Origin: Roseiarcus sp963823165
GTDB lineage: Bacteria; Pseudomonadota; Alphaproteobacteria; Rhizobiales; Beijerinckiaceae
Length of the DNA stretch: 64,000 nucleotides
Assembly (NCBI GenBank): GCA_963823165.1
Contig: CAWGKV010000041.1
Location: forward strand, 145,433-209,432
Direction of reading: 5' to 3'
A program made the position numbers and the translations under genes. Below are positions 1-10,424 of this stretch, one piece after another. The number at the start of each line of letters is the position of its first letter. Positions within the stretch are counted from its first letter, which is position 1. A model generated the notes under the pieces. The model was not told the origin of the DNA, did not search any database, and was given only the letters and a program-made list of their open reading frames with translations.

Positions 1-1
1 G

Positions 2-1492
2 TACGAGCAGGTGGGCAACGGCGGCTATGCCGGTTCGATCCCATATTCCTCCATCGCCTCGGGCCTTCAGCTCGGCTACGCCGCCGCTGGCACCAATGAC
101 GGCCATAACGCCAACGGCCTCGACGCGAGCTGGGCTTTGGGCCACCCTCAGCTCATCGTCGACTTCGGCTATCGCGCTCTCAAGGCGACAACCGATAACG
201 CCAAGGCAATCATTACCGCGTTCACCTCGACACCGCCGTCACGCTCCTACTTCAATGGCTGTTCGGATGGCGGGCGCGAGGCGTTGATGGAAGCGCAACG
301 CTATCCCAAGGATTTCGACGGCATTCTCGCCGGCTCGCCGGCCAATTTCTGGACCCACCTGTTCGTTGGGTTCGTCTGGGATCAGCAGGCGCTGGAGGAC
401 AAAGCCGCGAGCTATATTCCGGCAGGCAGTCTACCGATTCTGAGCAATGCTGCGCTCAAGCAATGCGTCGGCAAAGACGGCGGCGTCAGCACCGACGCCT
501 ACCTCAACGATCCGCGCCAATGCAACTTCAATCCGGCGCAAGTGGCCTGCACGAGCGGCCAGAGTTCCGGCTGTCTCACGGCCGCCCAGGTCACGGCGGC
601 GCAGAAGATTTACCAGGGGCCGGTGAATCCGAGCGACGGCGTGCAGATTTATCCTGGATATTCGCCGACGGAAGGGACTGAATCAGTCCTGGCCGATTGG
701 CCGGCCTGGATCATCGGAACCAGCCCCGGCACAGGCGCGCAAGAAATCTTCGGCGACCAGTTCTTCGCCAACATGGTCTTCGACAATCCCAACTTTAACT
801 ATAAGCATCTGAACTTTACCACCGATGTCGCCACCGCCGACCGGAAGATGGCGCCGATCGTCAACTCGACCAATCCCGATCTGAGCCGGTTCCGCGCTCA
901 CGGCGGAAAGCTCATTCAATATGTCGGCTGGTCGGACGACGCGATCTCGCCCTACAACGACATCAACTACTTCAACAGCGTCGCGCTGGCTGCGGGCGAC
1001 GGCGCGCCGCAAAACGCGCCGGCCGCCGTCCAGGAGAGCGCGATTCTCCGCGTTTCCGCCGATGGCGCGCCGTCAAGCGCGCTGGCCAACGTGCACGACT
1101 TCTATCGGCTGTTCATGGCTCCCGGCGTGGCGCATTGCGCCGGCGGCCCAGGCGCAAATTACTTCGGCCAAGGCGGAGCCGCCGGGCCCCAGGACGCGGC
1201 GCACAATCTATTCACGGCGCTTGATCAGTGGGTCGAGAAAGGCACGGCGCCAAACCAGGTCATCGCCACCAAATACACCAACGACGATCCGACACAGCCG
1301 ATCCTGTTCCAGCGGCCGCTCTGCGTCTACCCGAAGATCTCTCATTACAACGGCGGCAATCCCAACTCGGCAAGCAGCTTCTCCTGCGTCCCCGACGCGG
1401 CCGACCACGCCAATGACGTGCGGCGAGCGGTCCAATACCTCATCCAAAACGGAGATGTGCTGTATAACCCGCCGAGCCCGCCATCGAACTGA
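2..1492 (+). CDS. Tannase/feruloyl esterase family protein, 5' end outside window
   Basis: This is the C-terminal part (about 496 codons) of an alpha/beta hydrolase of the tannase/feruloyl esterase family (Pfam Tannase), presumably secreted and hydrolysing ester bonds of plant-derived aromatic esters. The reading frame is open from base 2, so the first GTG at 11 is not a real start. The nucleophile motif GCSDGGREALMEAQ is encoded from about 257, and the conserved C-terminal stretch with FMAPGVAHC near 1110-1140 probably carries the catalytic His. Several cysteines typical of the extracellular family are present. It aligns throughout with the complete paralogue at 58726-60342, which places its missing N-terminus just before the window. 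Substrate specificity cannot be read from the sequence. Confidence 0.88.
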   Translation, partial: YEQVGNGGYAGSIPYSSIASGLQLGYAAAGTNDGHNANGLDASWALGHPQLIVDFGYRALKATTDNAKAIITAFTSTPPSRSYFNGCSDGGREALMEAQRYPKDFDGILAGSPANFWTHLFVGFVWDQQALEDKAASYIPAGSLPILSNAALKQCVGKDGGVSTDAYLNDPRQCNFNPAQVACTSGQSSGCLTAAQVTAAQKIYQGPVNPSDGVQIYPGYSPTEGTESVLADWPAWIIGTSPGTGAQEIFGDQFFANMVFDNPNFNYKHLNFTTDVATADRKMAPIVNSTNPDLSRFRAHGGKLIQYVGWSDDAISPYNDINYFNSVALAAGDGAPQNAPAAVQESAILRVSADGAPSSALANVHDFYRLFMAPGVAHCAGGPGANYFGQGGAAGPQDAAHNLFTALDQWVEKGTAPNQVIATKYTNDDPTQPILFQRPLCVYPKISHYNGGNPNSASSFSCVPDAADHANDVRRAVQYLIQNGDVLYNPPSPPSN

Positions 1493-2053
1493 ACAGAATA
1501 TTGCGCGGGAAGGGCGCAGCGCCTGCGCCCTTCAACCTTCTACAATGTCTCCCTGCGCGGCCGCTGCCCCCGTCTGGCGACCGCGTTTGCCGCTCGTGGA
1601 GGAGCGGCGGTAAAATACCCCCTGTTTGTTCTTGACGTGTTCCGTAACCTCATGGCATAAGGGAAGTTGATCGGATCGCAACGGCGGCCGGATGGAAAGC
1701 GAGGTTGGCATGGAGGCGCCTTCGAATCTCACAGCAACCTGCAGCTTGACCGCCGGCGCCGGCCATATCCTCCCCTGTGAAGCGGTCGCGGAACGGGGGA
1801 GGGGACCACGCGCAAGCGTGGTGGAGGGGCATGCCGAGAGCCGCCGCGGCACGCGAGCTACAAAACAATTTGGATTCCGGCGTAACCCGTTGAGAACAGC
1901 CGATTCCTGGAAGACTTTTGCTTGGATTCGGCTATCCCCGGCTTTGCTCCGGTGCTCCCGAGCTTTGGCGGAACGTCCCGCAGCTTGGGTCTTCGGGGGC
2001 CGCCAGTGCTTGAGCCATGAGGAAAGCCGCCGCGGCCAGTTCCGAATAACAGA
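1493..2053. other. Gene-free interval downstream of the tannase-family gene
   Basis: I see no supportable gene here. A GC-rich palindromic patch at about 1772-1832 (CTCCCC and GGGGAGGGG arms around a CCACGC/GCGTGG hairpin) resembles the dispersed palindromic repeats common in Rhizobiales genomes. The open frames that run through it also run antisense through thyA and are shadows. Confidence 0.45.
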
Positions 2054-2101
2054 AAAAAATCGTCGGCCAGGAGCCCTGGTCGCCTTGCATGGCGGCCAAC
2101 G
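2054..2101 (-). terminator. Rho-independent terminator of thyA
   Basis: Read on the minus strand just after the thyA stop, a 7-bp stem (2095-2101 with 2063-2069, one G-U pair) encloses a smaller CCAGG/CCTGG hairpin (2068-2072 with 2076-2080) and is followed by a run of seven T (2060 to 2054). Position, stem and T-tract are those of an intrinsic terminator. Confidence 0.55.
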
Positions 2102-2105
2102 CCCC

Positions 2106-2897
2106 TCACACCGCGACCTTCGCCTTGATCGCCGGCCAGGGATCGTAGCCCTCGAAGGAAATCGCCTCTGCGTCGAGGTGGAAGATCGAGCCGACGTCGC
2201 CGAGGACGAGCTTCGGCAAGGGACGCGGCTCACGCTGGAGTTGCACGCGCGCCTGGTCCTCGTGATTGCGGTAGAGGTGGGCGTCGCCGAAGGTGTGGAC
2301 GAACTCGCCGACCTCAAGCCCGCATTCGCGCGCGATCAGGTGGGTCAGCAGGGCGTAGCTCGCGATGTTGAACGGCACCCCGAGAAAGATGTCGGCCGAG
2401 CGCTGGTAGAGCTGGCACGACAGTTTTCCGTTCGTCACATTGAACTGGAAGAGGCAGTGGCAAGGCGGCAGCTTCATCCGCTCGATGTCCGGCACGTTCC
2501 AGGCCGAGACTACGAGGCGGCGCGAATCGGGGTTGCGGCGGATTTCCTCGAGGAGCCAGGCGATCTGGTCGTAGGTTTTGTCGTCCGGGCCTTGCCAGGC
2601 CCGCCATTGCTGGCCGTAGACGGGGCCGAGATCGCCGCCGGCGTCGGCCCATTCGTCCCAGATCGACACCCCGTGCGCCTTGAGATAGGCGATGTTGGTG
2701 TCGCCCCGGAGGAACCAGACGAGCTCCCGCACGATCGACTTCAGATGCAGGCGCTTGGTGGTGACGAGCGGGAAGCCCTGCCCGAGATCGAAGCGGATCT
2801 GGCGGCCGAACAACGAGCGCACGCCCGTTCCGGTGCGATCGCCTTTGACCGCGCCGTTTTCCAGCGCGTCGCGCATGAGGTCGAGGTAGGGGCGCAT
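2106..2897 (-). CDS. thyA: Thymidylate synthase ThyA
   Basis: Thymidylate synthase converts dUMP to dTMP using 5,10-methylenetetrahydrofolate in the cytoplasm. The 263-residue product has the usual length (E. coli ThyA is 264) and is conserved from end to end: N-terminal DRTGTGVRSLFG for phosphate binding, the catalytic cysteine in MKLPPCHCLFQF, the dUMP-binding stretch CQLYQRSADIFLG followed by PFNIASYALL, and a C-terminal valine as in the family. It starts with ATG at 2897. Its upstream neighbours are divergent in function (DUF1150 and a small heat-shock protein on the same strand), so it is probably expressed on its own and ends at the terminator at 2054-2101. Confidence 0.97.
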   Translation of the reverse strand: MRPYLDLMRDALENGAVKGDRTGTGVRSLFGRQIRFDLGQGFPLVTTKRLHLKSIVRELVWFLRGDTNIAYLKAHGVSIWDEWADAGGDLGPVYGQQWRAWQGPDDKTYDQIAWLLEEIRRNPDSRRLVVSAWNVPDIERMKLPPCHCLFQFNVTNGKLSCQLYQRSADIFLGVPFNIASYALLTHLIARECGLEVGEFVHTFGDAHLYRNHEDQARVQLQREPRPLPKLVLGDVGSIFHLDAEAISFEGYDPWPAIKAKVAV

Positions 2898-2982
2898 CGG
2901 GCGATCCTAGTGAAGCCGTCGGACCGACCGTATCTATCCGATTCTGCCGCGCCGGACGACGCCGGCGCGGGATTCTCCACCG

Positions 2983-3243
2983 TCAGTGCAGGCTGACGGT
3001 CTGCAGCTCGTTCTCCATGGCGTTGGCGAGCGCGGCGTCCTTCGAGTCGGTCAAGAGGATCGGCGAGCCGTCGGCCCCCAGGAGGGCGAACAGCTTGACG
3101 CCGGGCCGGAGCGGAGGCGCCTGCGGGAAGAGACGCGCAACGTCTTCCGAATTGATGGTCTTCACATAGGCGAGAGCGCCGTCGCCCAGATGGGCGAACT
3201 CGTGCGGCGTCAACGCCAGGGCCTTGTCCGTTGCAGTCGTCAT
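2983..3243 (-). CDS. DUF1150 family protein
   Basis: A small protein of 86 residues matching the alphaproteobacterial DUF1150 family, which is typically encoded directly after a small heat-shock protein, as here. No catalytic motif, signal peptide or membrane segment is visible; the conserved core reads as a short alpha/beta domain containing KLFALLGADGSPILLTDS. It lies 54 bases downstream of the hsp20 stop on the same strand, so the two are likely co-transcribed and induced together by heat. The molecular role is unknown. Confidence 0.8.
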   Translation of the reverse strand: MTTATDKALALTPHEFAHLGDGALAYVKTINSEDVARLFPQAPPLRPGVKLFALLGADGSPILLTDSKDAALANAMENELQTVSLH

Positions 3244-3297
3244 CTCTTGCCTCCTTTCCGGCGGTCCGCGAGGACCCGCCGCGGGCGCCGGCCCTGG

Positions 3298-3726
3298 TCA
3301 GTCGCGCGCCGAAATCTCGATCTTCTTCACCACCCGGTCCGGATGAGGCCGGACGAGGTCGATCGACAACAAACCCTGCGCCAGTTCGGCGCCCTTGACC
3401 TGCATGCCCTCCGCTAGGAGGAAGCTCCGCTGGAACTGCCGCGCCGCGATGCCGCGATGCAGGAATTCGCGCGCCTTGTCGTCCTGTTGGCGGCCGCGGA
3501 TCATCAACTGGTTCTCCTCGACCGTCACCTCGATCTGATCGTGCGAGAAACCCGCCACCGCGAGGGTGATGCGCAACTTCTCCGGCTCAGCGCCCGATGC
3601 GGCGACCCGCTCGATGTTATAGGGGGGATAACCGTCCGCCGCCGTCTTCGACACCTTGTCGAGCGCCCGCTCGATATCGTCGAAGCCGAGCAGGAACGGA
3701 GAGCTCAGCGCCGTCACACGCACCAT
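3298..3726 (-). CDS. Hsp20-family small heat-shock protein
   Basis: An ATP-independent holdase chaperone of the alpha-crystallin/IbpA class, 142 residues. The alpha-crystallin domain covers roughly residues 33-130, with the hallmark hydrophobic segments ITLAVAGFSHDQIEV and the C-terminal GLLSIDLVRP. The N-terminus MVRVTALSSPFLLGFDDIER is typical of rhizobial class B sHsps. I chose ATG at 3726 rather than the upstream in-frame GTG at 3750, because an AGGGGG ribosome site sits six bases before the ATG and family members begin with this sequence. The leader can fold over that ribosome site (see 3729-3748). It is followed by the DUF1150 gene, probably in one transcript. Confidence 0.9.
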   Translation of the reverse strand: MVRVTALSSPFLLGFDDIERALDKVSKTAADGYPPYNIERVAASGAEPEKLRITLAVAGFSHDQIEVTVEENQLMIRGRQQDDKAREFLHRGIAARQFQRSFLLAEGMQVKGAELAQGLLSIDLVRPHPDRVVKKIEISARD

Positions 3727-3728
3727 TG

Positions 3729-3748
3729 GAAGCCCCCTTAGGCGCTTC
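3729..3748 (-). promoter_or_regulatory. Candidate RNA thermometer hairpin before hsp20
   Basis: On the minus strand GAAGCGCC, a four-base loop and GGGGCTTC form a hairpin of seven pairs with one internal G-G mismatch. It buries the Shine-Dalgarno GGGGG, and only two bases remain between the stem and the ATG. ROSE-type thermometers of rhizobial small heat-shock genes hide the ribosome site in the same way and also contain a G-G pair. The exact ROSE signature (UYGCU against AGGA) is not present, so this is an inference from structure and position. Confidence 0.45.
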
Positions 3749-4025
3749 ACGCGCCCGTGACCTTCCTGATGGAACAGCCCGGGCCGCGTCGCAGATTTTC
3801 ATTCAGCCGCCGAAAAAACGCTCGGCCGCCTTTGGAAGTTCCATATAAGTCCGCCCGGCGGCGGTTCAAGACCAGCCCGGAATAGCCGGGGAAACGGCCA
3901 TCCCTGACCGGGAAGGAGACGGGCGACGCGCCGGCGCGTCTTTCGTCAATTCTGATAAAATGCTGCGCTCAAATCATGAAGCAACCGTTGATTCGGTGGC
4001 GTTACGCGGCCTGAGGGGAGGACGA

Positions 4026-5346
4026 TTGGCAAGGAAAACGCTTCCGCCGGGTCGGCTCGGAACCAAGCGCCGGTGCCCGGCCTGCGGCGCCAAATACTAC
4101 GACCTCGGCCGCAAGCCGCCGACCTGTTCGCGTTGCGGCGCCAAGGCCGACACGAGACCGGCGAAGGCGGCCGGCAAGCCGCCGGCCGGCGCCGAAGCGC
4201 CGCCGGCCCCGGCGCCGACCGCGCCGGAGAAGGTTCCCGCCAAGCCGATCGGCCGGGAATGGTCGCGCGAACAGGCCGAGGCGATCGACAAGGTCGGCCG
4301 GTGGCTGAAGGGCGGCGAGCCGCAGGTGTTCCGTCTGTTCGGCTACGCCGGCGTCGGCAAGACGACGCTCGCCCGCCACGTCGCCGAGGGCGCCCGCGGC
4401 GAGACCGCCTTCGCCGCCTTCACCGGCAAGGCGGCGATGGTGATGCGCGCCAACGGCTGCGCCGGGGCGACGACCATCCATGCGCTGATCTACCGGGCGA
4501 CCGAAGGCGCCGAGGGTGCGCCGACATTCACCCTGAACGAGGGCGGCTTCGCTTCCCGCGCCGGCCTCATCGTGATCGACGAATGCTCGATGGTCGACGC
4601 CGAGTTGGCGCGCGACCTTCTCTCGTTCGGCAAGCCGATCCTGGTGCTCGGCGACCCGTTCCAGCTGCCTCCGGTCAAGGGCGGCGGCTATTTCACCGAA
4701 TTCGACCCCGGACGTCATGCTGACCCAGATCCATCGCCAGGCCGAAGAAAACCCGATCATCCGCCTGTCGCAGATCGTCCGCTCGGGCGGCGAACTGCCG
4801 GAAGGCCAATACGGCGAGACCCGCGTCGTCCGCCGCGGCGCAATCGACGCGGCCCAGGTGCTCGCCGCTGACCAGGTGCTGGTCGGCGTCAACCGCACCC
4901 GGCGCGCCTACAACCAGCGGATGCGCGCGCTCAACGGCTTTGCCGAGCCGCTGCCCGCCCAGGGCGACCGGCTCGTCTGCCTGCGCAACGACCGGACCAA
5001 GGGCCTGATCAACGGCGGCCTGTGGCGGGTCGAGGCGCTCGGCGGGATGCAGAAGGATTTTGTCAAGATGACCGTGCGCTCGGAAGACGAAGGCGCGGGG
5101 AAGTCGGTGAAGGTCGCAGTGCTGAAGCACTTCTTCGAGGGGACCGAGGGCGAACTCGCCTACCCCTTGCGCCGCGAGTCGGACGAGTTCGACTACGGCT
5201 ATGCGCTCACCGTCCATAAGGCGCAAGGTTCGCAGTGGGACCACGTGATGCTGTTCGACGAAAGCTTCGCTTTCCGCGAGCATCGGGCGCGGTGGCTTTA
5301 CACCGGGCTGACCAGGGCGGCGAAGAGGCTGACGGTGGTGAGATAG
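4026..5346 (+). CDS. Zinc-ribbon (FYDLN-like)/RecD-like ATP-dependent helicase, frameshifted
   Basis: The gene encodes an N-terminal zinc-ribbon segment of about 40 residues (GTKRRCPACGAKYYDL, then CSRCG), like the FYDLN/TIGR02300 family, followed by a superfamily 1 RecD-like helicase. Helicase motifs are Walker A GYAGVGKTT, Walker B VIDECSMVD, GDPFQLPPV, and, in the second part, GYALTVHKAQGSQWD with the final YTGLTRA. The two parts lie in different frames: the first frame runs off after TEFDPG and the second resumes at 4717. One extra C in the run at 4706-4709 explains the break. The start is probably TTG at 4026, since AGGGGAGGA ends five bases upstream and FYDLN proteins begin there. An ATG at 3960 in the same frame is the alternative. 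Confidence 0.75.
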
Positions 5347-5418
5347 GGGAGGTTGAGGGCTTGCGCGCGTTTGCGGTTCAAGGCACTGTTTCATAAACTG
5401 GAATCTCGCGAGGAACGA

Positions 5419-6633
5419 ATGCTGAACCGACGGCAAGCGCTGACGAGCGTCTTGGGGGCCGGGATCGGCGCAGTCGGGGTCGGAAACATCGGTTTCGCTC
5501 TTGCGGCGGACGAAACCGTCTCGCTCCCGTTCGGCAATGGCGAGCGCCCGCTTGTCGCCTATCCCGGCAAGCGGCCGCTGATCCAGCTGACCTCGCGCCC
5601 GCCGCAGCTCGAAACGCCGTTCAGCGTGTTCGACGAAGGGATCCTCACGCCGAACGACGCCTTTTTCGTGCGCTATCACCTCGCCGGCATCCCGCTCACG
5701 ATCGATCCAGACGCGTTCCGGATCGTCGTCGACGGCAAGCTCGACAACCCGCTGTCGCTTTCGCTTTCGGAGCTGAAAACAGGCTTCGAGCCCCTGGAGC
5801 TGGTTGCTGTCAACCAGTGCGCCGGCAACAGCCGCGGTTTTTTCGAACCGAGAGTGCCGGGCGGGCAGCTGGCGAACGGCGCGATGGGCAATGCCCGCTG
5901 GAAAGGCGTCCCCTTGAAAGCCCTGCTCGCCAAGGCGGGCGTGCAGGCCAGCGCCGTGCAGGTTTCCTTCAGAGGGCTCGACGAGCCGGTCCTTCCGGAG
6001 ACGCCCGCCTTCGTCAAAGCGCTCGATCTCGATCACGCGCTCGACGGCGAGGTGATGGTCGCCTACGCGATGAACGGCGAAGATCTGCCCTGGCTGAACG
6101 GCTTTCCGGTCAGGCTCGTCGTCCCCGGCTGTTACGGCACCTATTGGCTAAAGCACCTGACCCGGATCACGGTGCTGGACGCGCCGCTCGACAATTTCTG
6201 GATGAAGACGGCCTACCGCATTCCCAACAACGCCTGCGCCTGCACGGAACCCGGCAAGGCGCCGGCGAGCAGCGTCCCGATCGGCCGCTTCGACGTTCGC
6301 TCGTTCCTGACCAACATCGCCGACGGAGCGAGCGTGGCTGCGAATGCCGACCTTGCCTTGCGCGGCGTCGCGTTCGACGGCGGCTACGGAATTACCGACG
6401 TCGTCGTCTCGGCCGACGGCGGCGCGACATGGATCGGCGCCGCGCTGGGCGAGGATTTGGGGAAATATTCCTTCCGCGAGTGGAAGGCGAGCGTCGCGTT
6501 GCGGCCCGGAAAACATCAGATCAAGGTGCGCGCGACCAACCGCATCGGCCAGTCGCAGCCGCTCGAACCGCTGTGGAATCCGGGCGGATATATGCGCAAC
6601 GTGGTGGAAGTGACCAACGTGACGGCGGCGTGA
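5419..6633 (+). CDS. Molybdopterin-dependent sulfite dehydrogenase, SorA/SoxC-type catalytic subunit
   Basis: A 404-residue member of the sulfite oxidase family, predicted to oxidise sulfite to sulfate in the periplasm. Residues 1-30 look like a Tat signal (twin arginines in NRRQAL, then a hydrophobic stretch ending FALAA), fitting export of a folded molybdopterin enzyme. The molybdenum-ligand cysteine lies at about residue 134 in NQCAGNSRG, and the C-terminal third is the Ig-like dimerisation domain (VVSADGGATWIGAALG). I start it at ATG 5419, the first codon giving a proper signal. The next gene encodes a small cytochrome c 11 bases downstream, the usual SorA-SorB partner pair. SoxC is the main alternative, but no other sox gene is nearby. 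Confidence 0.85.
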   Translation: MLNRRQALTSVLGAGIGAVGVGNIGFALAADETVSLPFGNGERPLVAYPGKRPLIQLTSRPPQLETPFSVFDEGILTPNDAFFVRYHLAGIPLTIDPDAFRIVVDGKLDNPLSLSLSELKTGFEPLELVAVNQCAGNSRGFFEPRVPGGQLANGAMGNARWKGVPLKALLAKAGVQASAVQVSFRGLDEPVLPETPAFVKALDLDHALDGEVMVAYAMNGEDLPWLNGFPVRLVVPGCYGTYWLKHLTRITVLDAPLDNFWMKTAYRIPNNACACTEPGKAPASSVPIGRFDVRSFLTNIADGASVAANADLALRGVAFDGGYGITDVVVSADGGATWIGAALGEDLGKYSFREWKASVALRPGKHQIKVRATNRIGQSQPLEPLWNPGGYMRNVVEVTNVTAA

Positions 6634-6644
6634 GGAGATTGATC

Positions 6645-6944
6645 ATGATCCGCTTCGCGTCCGCCTTGCTACTCTCGTTGACCGCTGTTTCGCCTGCGGC
6701 GACTGCGGGCCCGATAAACTACCAGCTGCCGAACGAAACCGCCGACCTCAAACCCGGCCCCGGCGTCGAGACCGCGATCCTCTGCCGCGCCTGCCACTCC
6801 GCTGATTACATCAGCACCCAGCCCCCGAAGAGGGGCAAGGCTTTCTGGGAGGCTGAGGTGCAAAAGATGATCAAGGTCTACAAGGCGCCGATCAACCGAA
6901 AGGACGCCGCTGCGATCGTGGACTATCTCGCCGCCACCTATTGA
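6645..6944 (+). CDS. Small c-type cytochrome, SorB-like electron acceptor subunit
   Basis: A 99-residue periplasmic monohaem cytochrome c. Residues 1-20 form a Sec signal peptide ending at about TAAG, followed by the haem-binding motif CRACH at about residues 48-52 and a C-terminal helix with AAAIVDYLAATY typical of class I cytochromes. A methionine in VQKMIKVY is a candidate axial ligand. It follows the molybdoenzyme gene after 11 bases and would accept electrons from it, passing them to the respiratory chain. The start at 6645 has GGAG placed upstream. Confidence 0.85.
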   Translation: MIRFASALLLSLTAVSPAATAGPINYQLPNETADLKPGPGVETAILCRACHSADYISTQPPKRGKAFWEAEVQKMIKVYKAPINRKDAAAIVDYLAATY

Positions 6945-7068
6945 TTGAGAGCGCTGGCGCTCCTACAAGGCGAGCGCCATGCCATTGCGGGCCAAAAAGT
7001 GGGCCAAAAGCCTATGGACTCGCAGGGCGGACGTCGTAGGATGACGGTGCGGCGCCGGAGGGACCTCC

Positions 7069-7563
7069 ATGCGAAACTCTTGCTGCTCGAGAGCGGTCCG
7101 CGCGTGCGCCGCGGCAGCGCTCCTGCTTCCCCTGCCGCTGACGCCAGTCCTCGCCCATATGCCCGCGGGGCGGTCCACGCCCGCATGGATCGGCGCTCGT
7201 CATATTGCGCCGCACAGCTTTCGCGCCTTCAACCGGTTCGGATTCAACCCTTCCCGCTTTGATCGTTTCGACAATCGCCGCTTCGGGTTCAACCGCTCAG
7301 GCTTGAACGCCCACGCTTTATATTCAAGGTATTTCGGCCTATACGGCTCGGGCTACGGGGGCTACACGCCGTCAATTCAGACGGACGCGCCGATCATCGT
7401 TGACGCTGCCGGTCCGCCAGTCGCCATCCCCGTCTTTGCCGGCGGAGACGCGGGCGTGGGCGATGTCGGCGCCGGCGGCGCAGTCGCCTGCCCGGTGCTT
7501 CACGTGCTCAACTACGACGAGGCCGGGCGTTACGTTGGCGAACGGCAAGTCCCGGCGTGCTGA
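7069..7563 (+). CDS. Hypothetical secreted protein
   Basis: I do not recognise this family. The 164-residue product begins with a clear Sec signal peptide (about residues 1-29, hydrophobic AAAALLLPLPLTPVLA). The next section is rich in Phe, Arg and Asn (FNRFGFNPSRFDRFDNRRFGF), then comes a glycine/tyrosine-rich stretch and a C-terminal segment with two cysteines that could pair. Similar low-complexity secreted proteins are common in Hyphomicrobiales. It lies alone between the sorAB-like pair and the sulfate-assimilation operon. The start follows a GGAGGG ribosome site. Confidence 0.6.
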   Translation: MRNSCCSRAVRACAAAALLLPLPLTPVLAHMPAGRSTPAWIGARHIAPHSFRAFNRFGFNPSRFDRFDNRRFGFNRSGLNAHALYSRYFGLYGSGYGGYTPSIQTDAPIIVDAAGPPVAIPVFAGGDAGVGDVGAGGAVACPVLHVLNYDEAGRYVGERQVPAC

Positions 7564-7584
7564 GGCAGCGCCGGAGGCGTCTGT

Positions 7585-7650
7585 AACACTAAAAATCAGT
7601 TATACAAAATTAGTTATATATTTTGGCCGTATATTGTGTTATATGACTTC
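7585..7650 (+). promoter_or_regulatory. AT-rich leader of the sulfate-assimilation operon
   Basis: A strongly AT-rich stretch in otherwise GC-rich DNA lies directly upstream of the DUF2849-cysI-cysH operon. It contains the repeated word AGTTATA (in AGTTATACAAAATTAGTTATA) and the near-palindrome around GTATATTGTGTTATA. This is where the promoter and a regulator site are expected. No named operator could be recognised, so the assignment is positional. Confidence 0.35.
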
Positions 7651-7682
7651 GCTGGGTGGGCTTTGCCGCCCGCGAGGTGTGC

Positions 7683-8016
7683 ATGCCCGATGTCGTAACC
7701 GCCAGCCGCCTCGCGGACGGCGTCGTCGTTTTTCAGACCGCCGACCAAGGCTGGAGCGAGGATTTCAGCCGCGCCGCGGTCCGGGCGGACGCGGCCGCGA
7801 CGGCCGCCGCGCTCGCGCGCGCCAAGGCGGATGAGGCGCAAAACCTCGTCGTAGACGCCTATTCCTTCGCTGTCGAAATCCGCAACGGCCATGTCGTCCC
7901 GAAGGCGTTGCGCGAGGCGATCCGCGCCGCCGGGCCCACGGTTAGGCGGGATCTCGGCAAGCAGGCCGAGGGCCATGCCCCGCTTTCCGGCCCGACGGCC
8001 GTGCTGGAGGCCGAAC

Positions 8017-8030
<14 letters not shown>
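7683..8030 (+). CDS. DUF2849 domain-containing protein of the cys operon
   Basis: A 115-residue soluble protein of the DUF2849 family, which in alphaproteobacteria is regularly encoded immediately before the sulfite reductase gene. There is no signal peptide or known catalytic motif. The start is ATG at 7683. The stop overlaps the cysI start by 14 bases, so translation of the two is coupled. The constant association with cysI suggests a role in sulfite reduction or electron supply to it, but the function has not been shown. Confidence 0.85.
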
Positions 8031-9689
<1,659 letters not shown>

Positions 9690-9690
<1 letters not shown>

Positions 9691-10424
9691 TGAGCGCCCA
9701 TGACGTCAAGCTGTTCGGCGACCAGATCGCCGCGTCGCGCCTCGAGGATCGGTTCGCCCGCGTCAAGGCGGCCTCGCTGGTGAGACTCGCAATCGAGGAT
9801 CTTTACCCGAGGCGCGTCGCCCTCGTGTCCAGCTTCGGCGCCGACGCTGCGGTGCTGCTGCACATGGTGTCGCGCGTCGACAAGACGACCCCGGTCATCT
9901 TCGTCGACACCGGCCAGCATTTCCCGGAAACCCTCGACTACCGCGATCGGCTCTGCGAGACGCTCGGCCTGACGAACGTGATCAGCGCCACGCCCCGCGC
10001 GGAGACGGTCGCGCAGGAGGACTCGGAAAAATTCCTGTTCGCCAGTGATCCCGACCGTTGCTGCGAGATCCGGAAAATCCGTCCGCTCGCCGAGGCGATG
10101 GAGGGTTTTGACGCCTGGATCACGGGGCGCAAGGGTTTCCAAAGCGAGGCGCGCGCCGTGCTGCCGCTGTTCGAGGCCGAGGGCGACCGGATCAAGATCA
10201 ACCCGCTGGTCGGCTGGGGCGCGAAGGACGTGCTCGACTACATCGCCGCAGCAAAACTGCCGCGGCACCCGCTGGTCGCCAAGGGCTTCCCCTCGATCGG
10301 CTGCCTGCCTTGCACCAGCGCGGTCAGGCCGGGCGAGGACGAGCGCGCCGGCCGCTGGCGCGGGCGCGGAAAGACGGAATGCGGGATCCATCTGGGCGTC
10401 CTCGACGCGGGAGCAGACATTTGA
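9690..10424 (+). CDS. cysH: Assimilatory APS reductase (CysH family, iron-sulfur type)
   Basis: Cytoplasmic thioredoxin-dependent reductase that produces sulfite for CysI. The 244-residue protein has the PP-loop-type nucleotide site SSFGADAAVLLH. It also has the CC pair in DPDRCCEIRKIRPL with the CLPC pair in GCLPCTSAV, together the four-cysteine signature of [4Fe-4S] enzymes that use APS rather than PAPS. The catalytic cysteine is in the C-terminal ECGIHLG. Start and stop codons overlap the neighbours on both sides (TGATG at each junction), so it is tightly coupled to cysI and the DUF934 gene. Confidence 0.93.

Noticed and set aside
1692..2996. 434-codon plus-strand frame over thyA
   Set aside because: Antisense shadow of a fully conserved thymidylate synthase.
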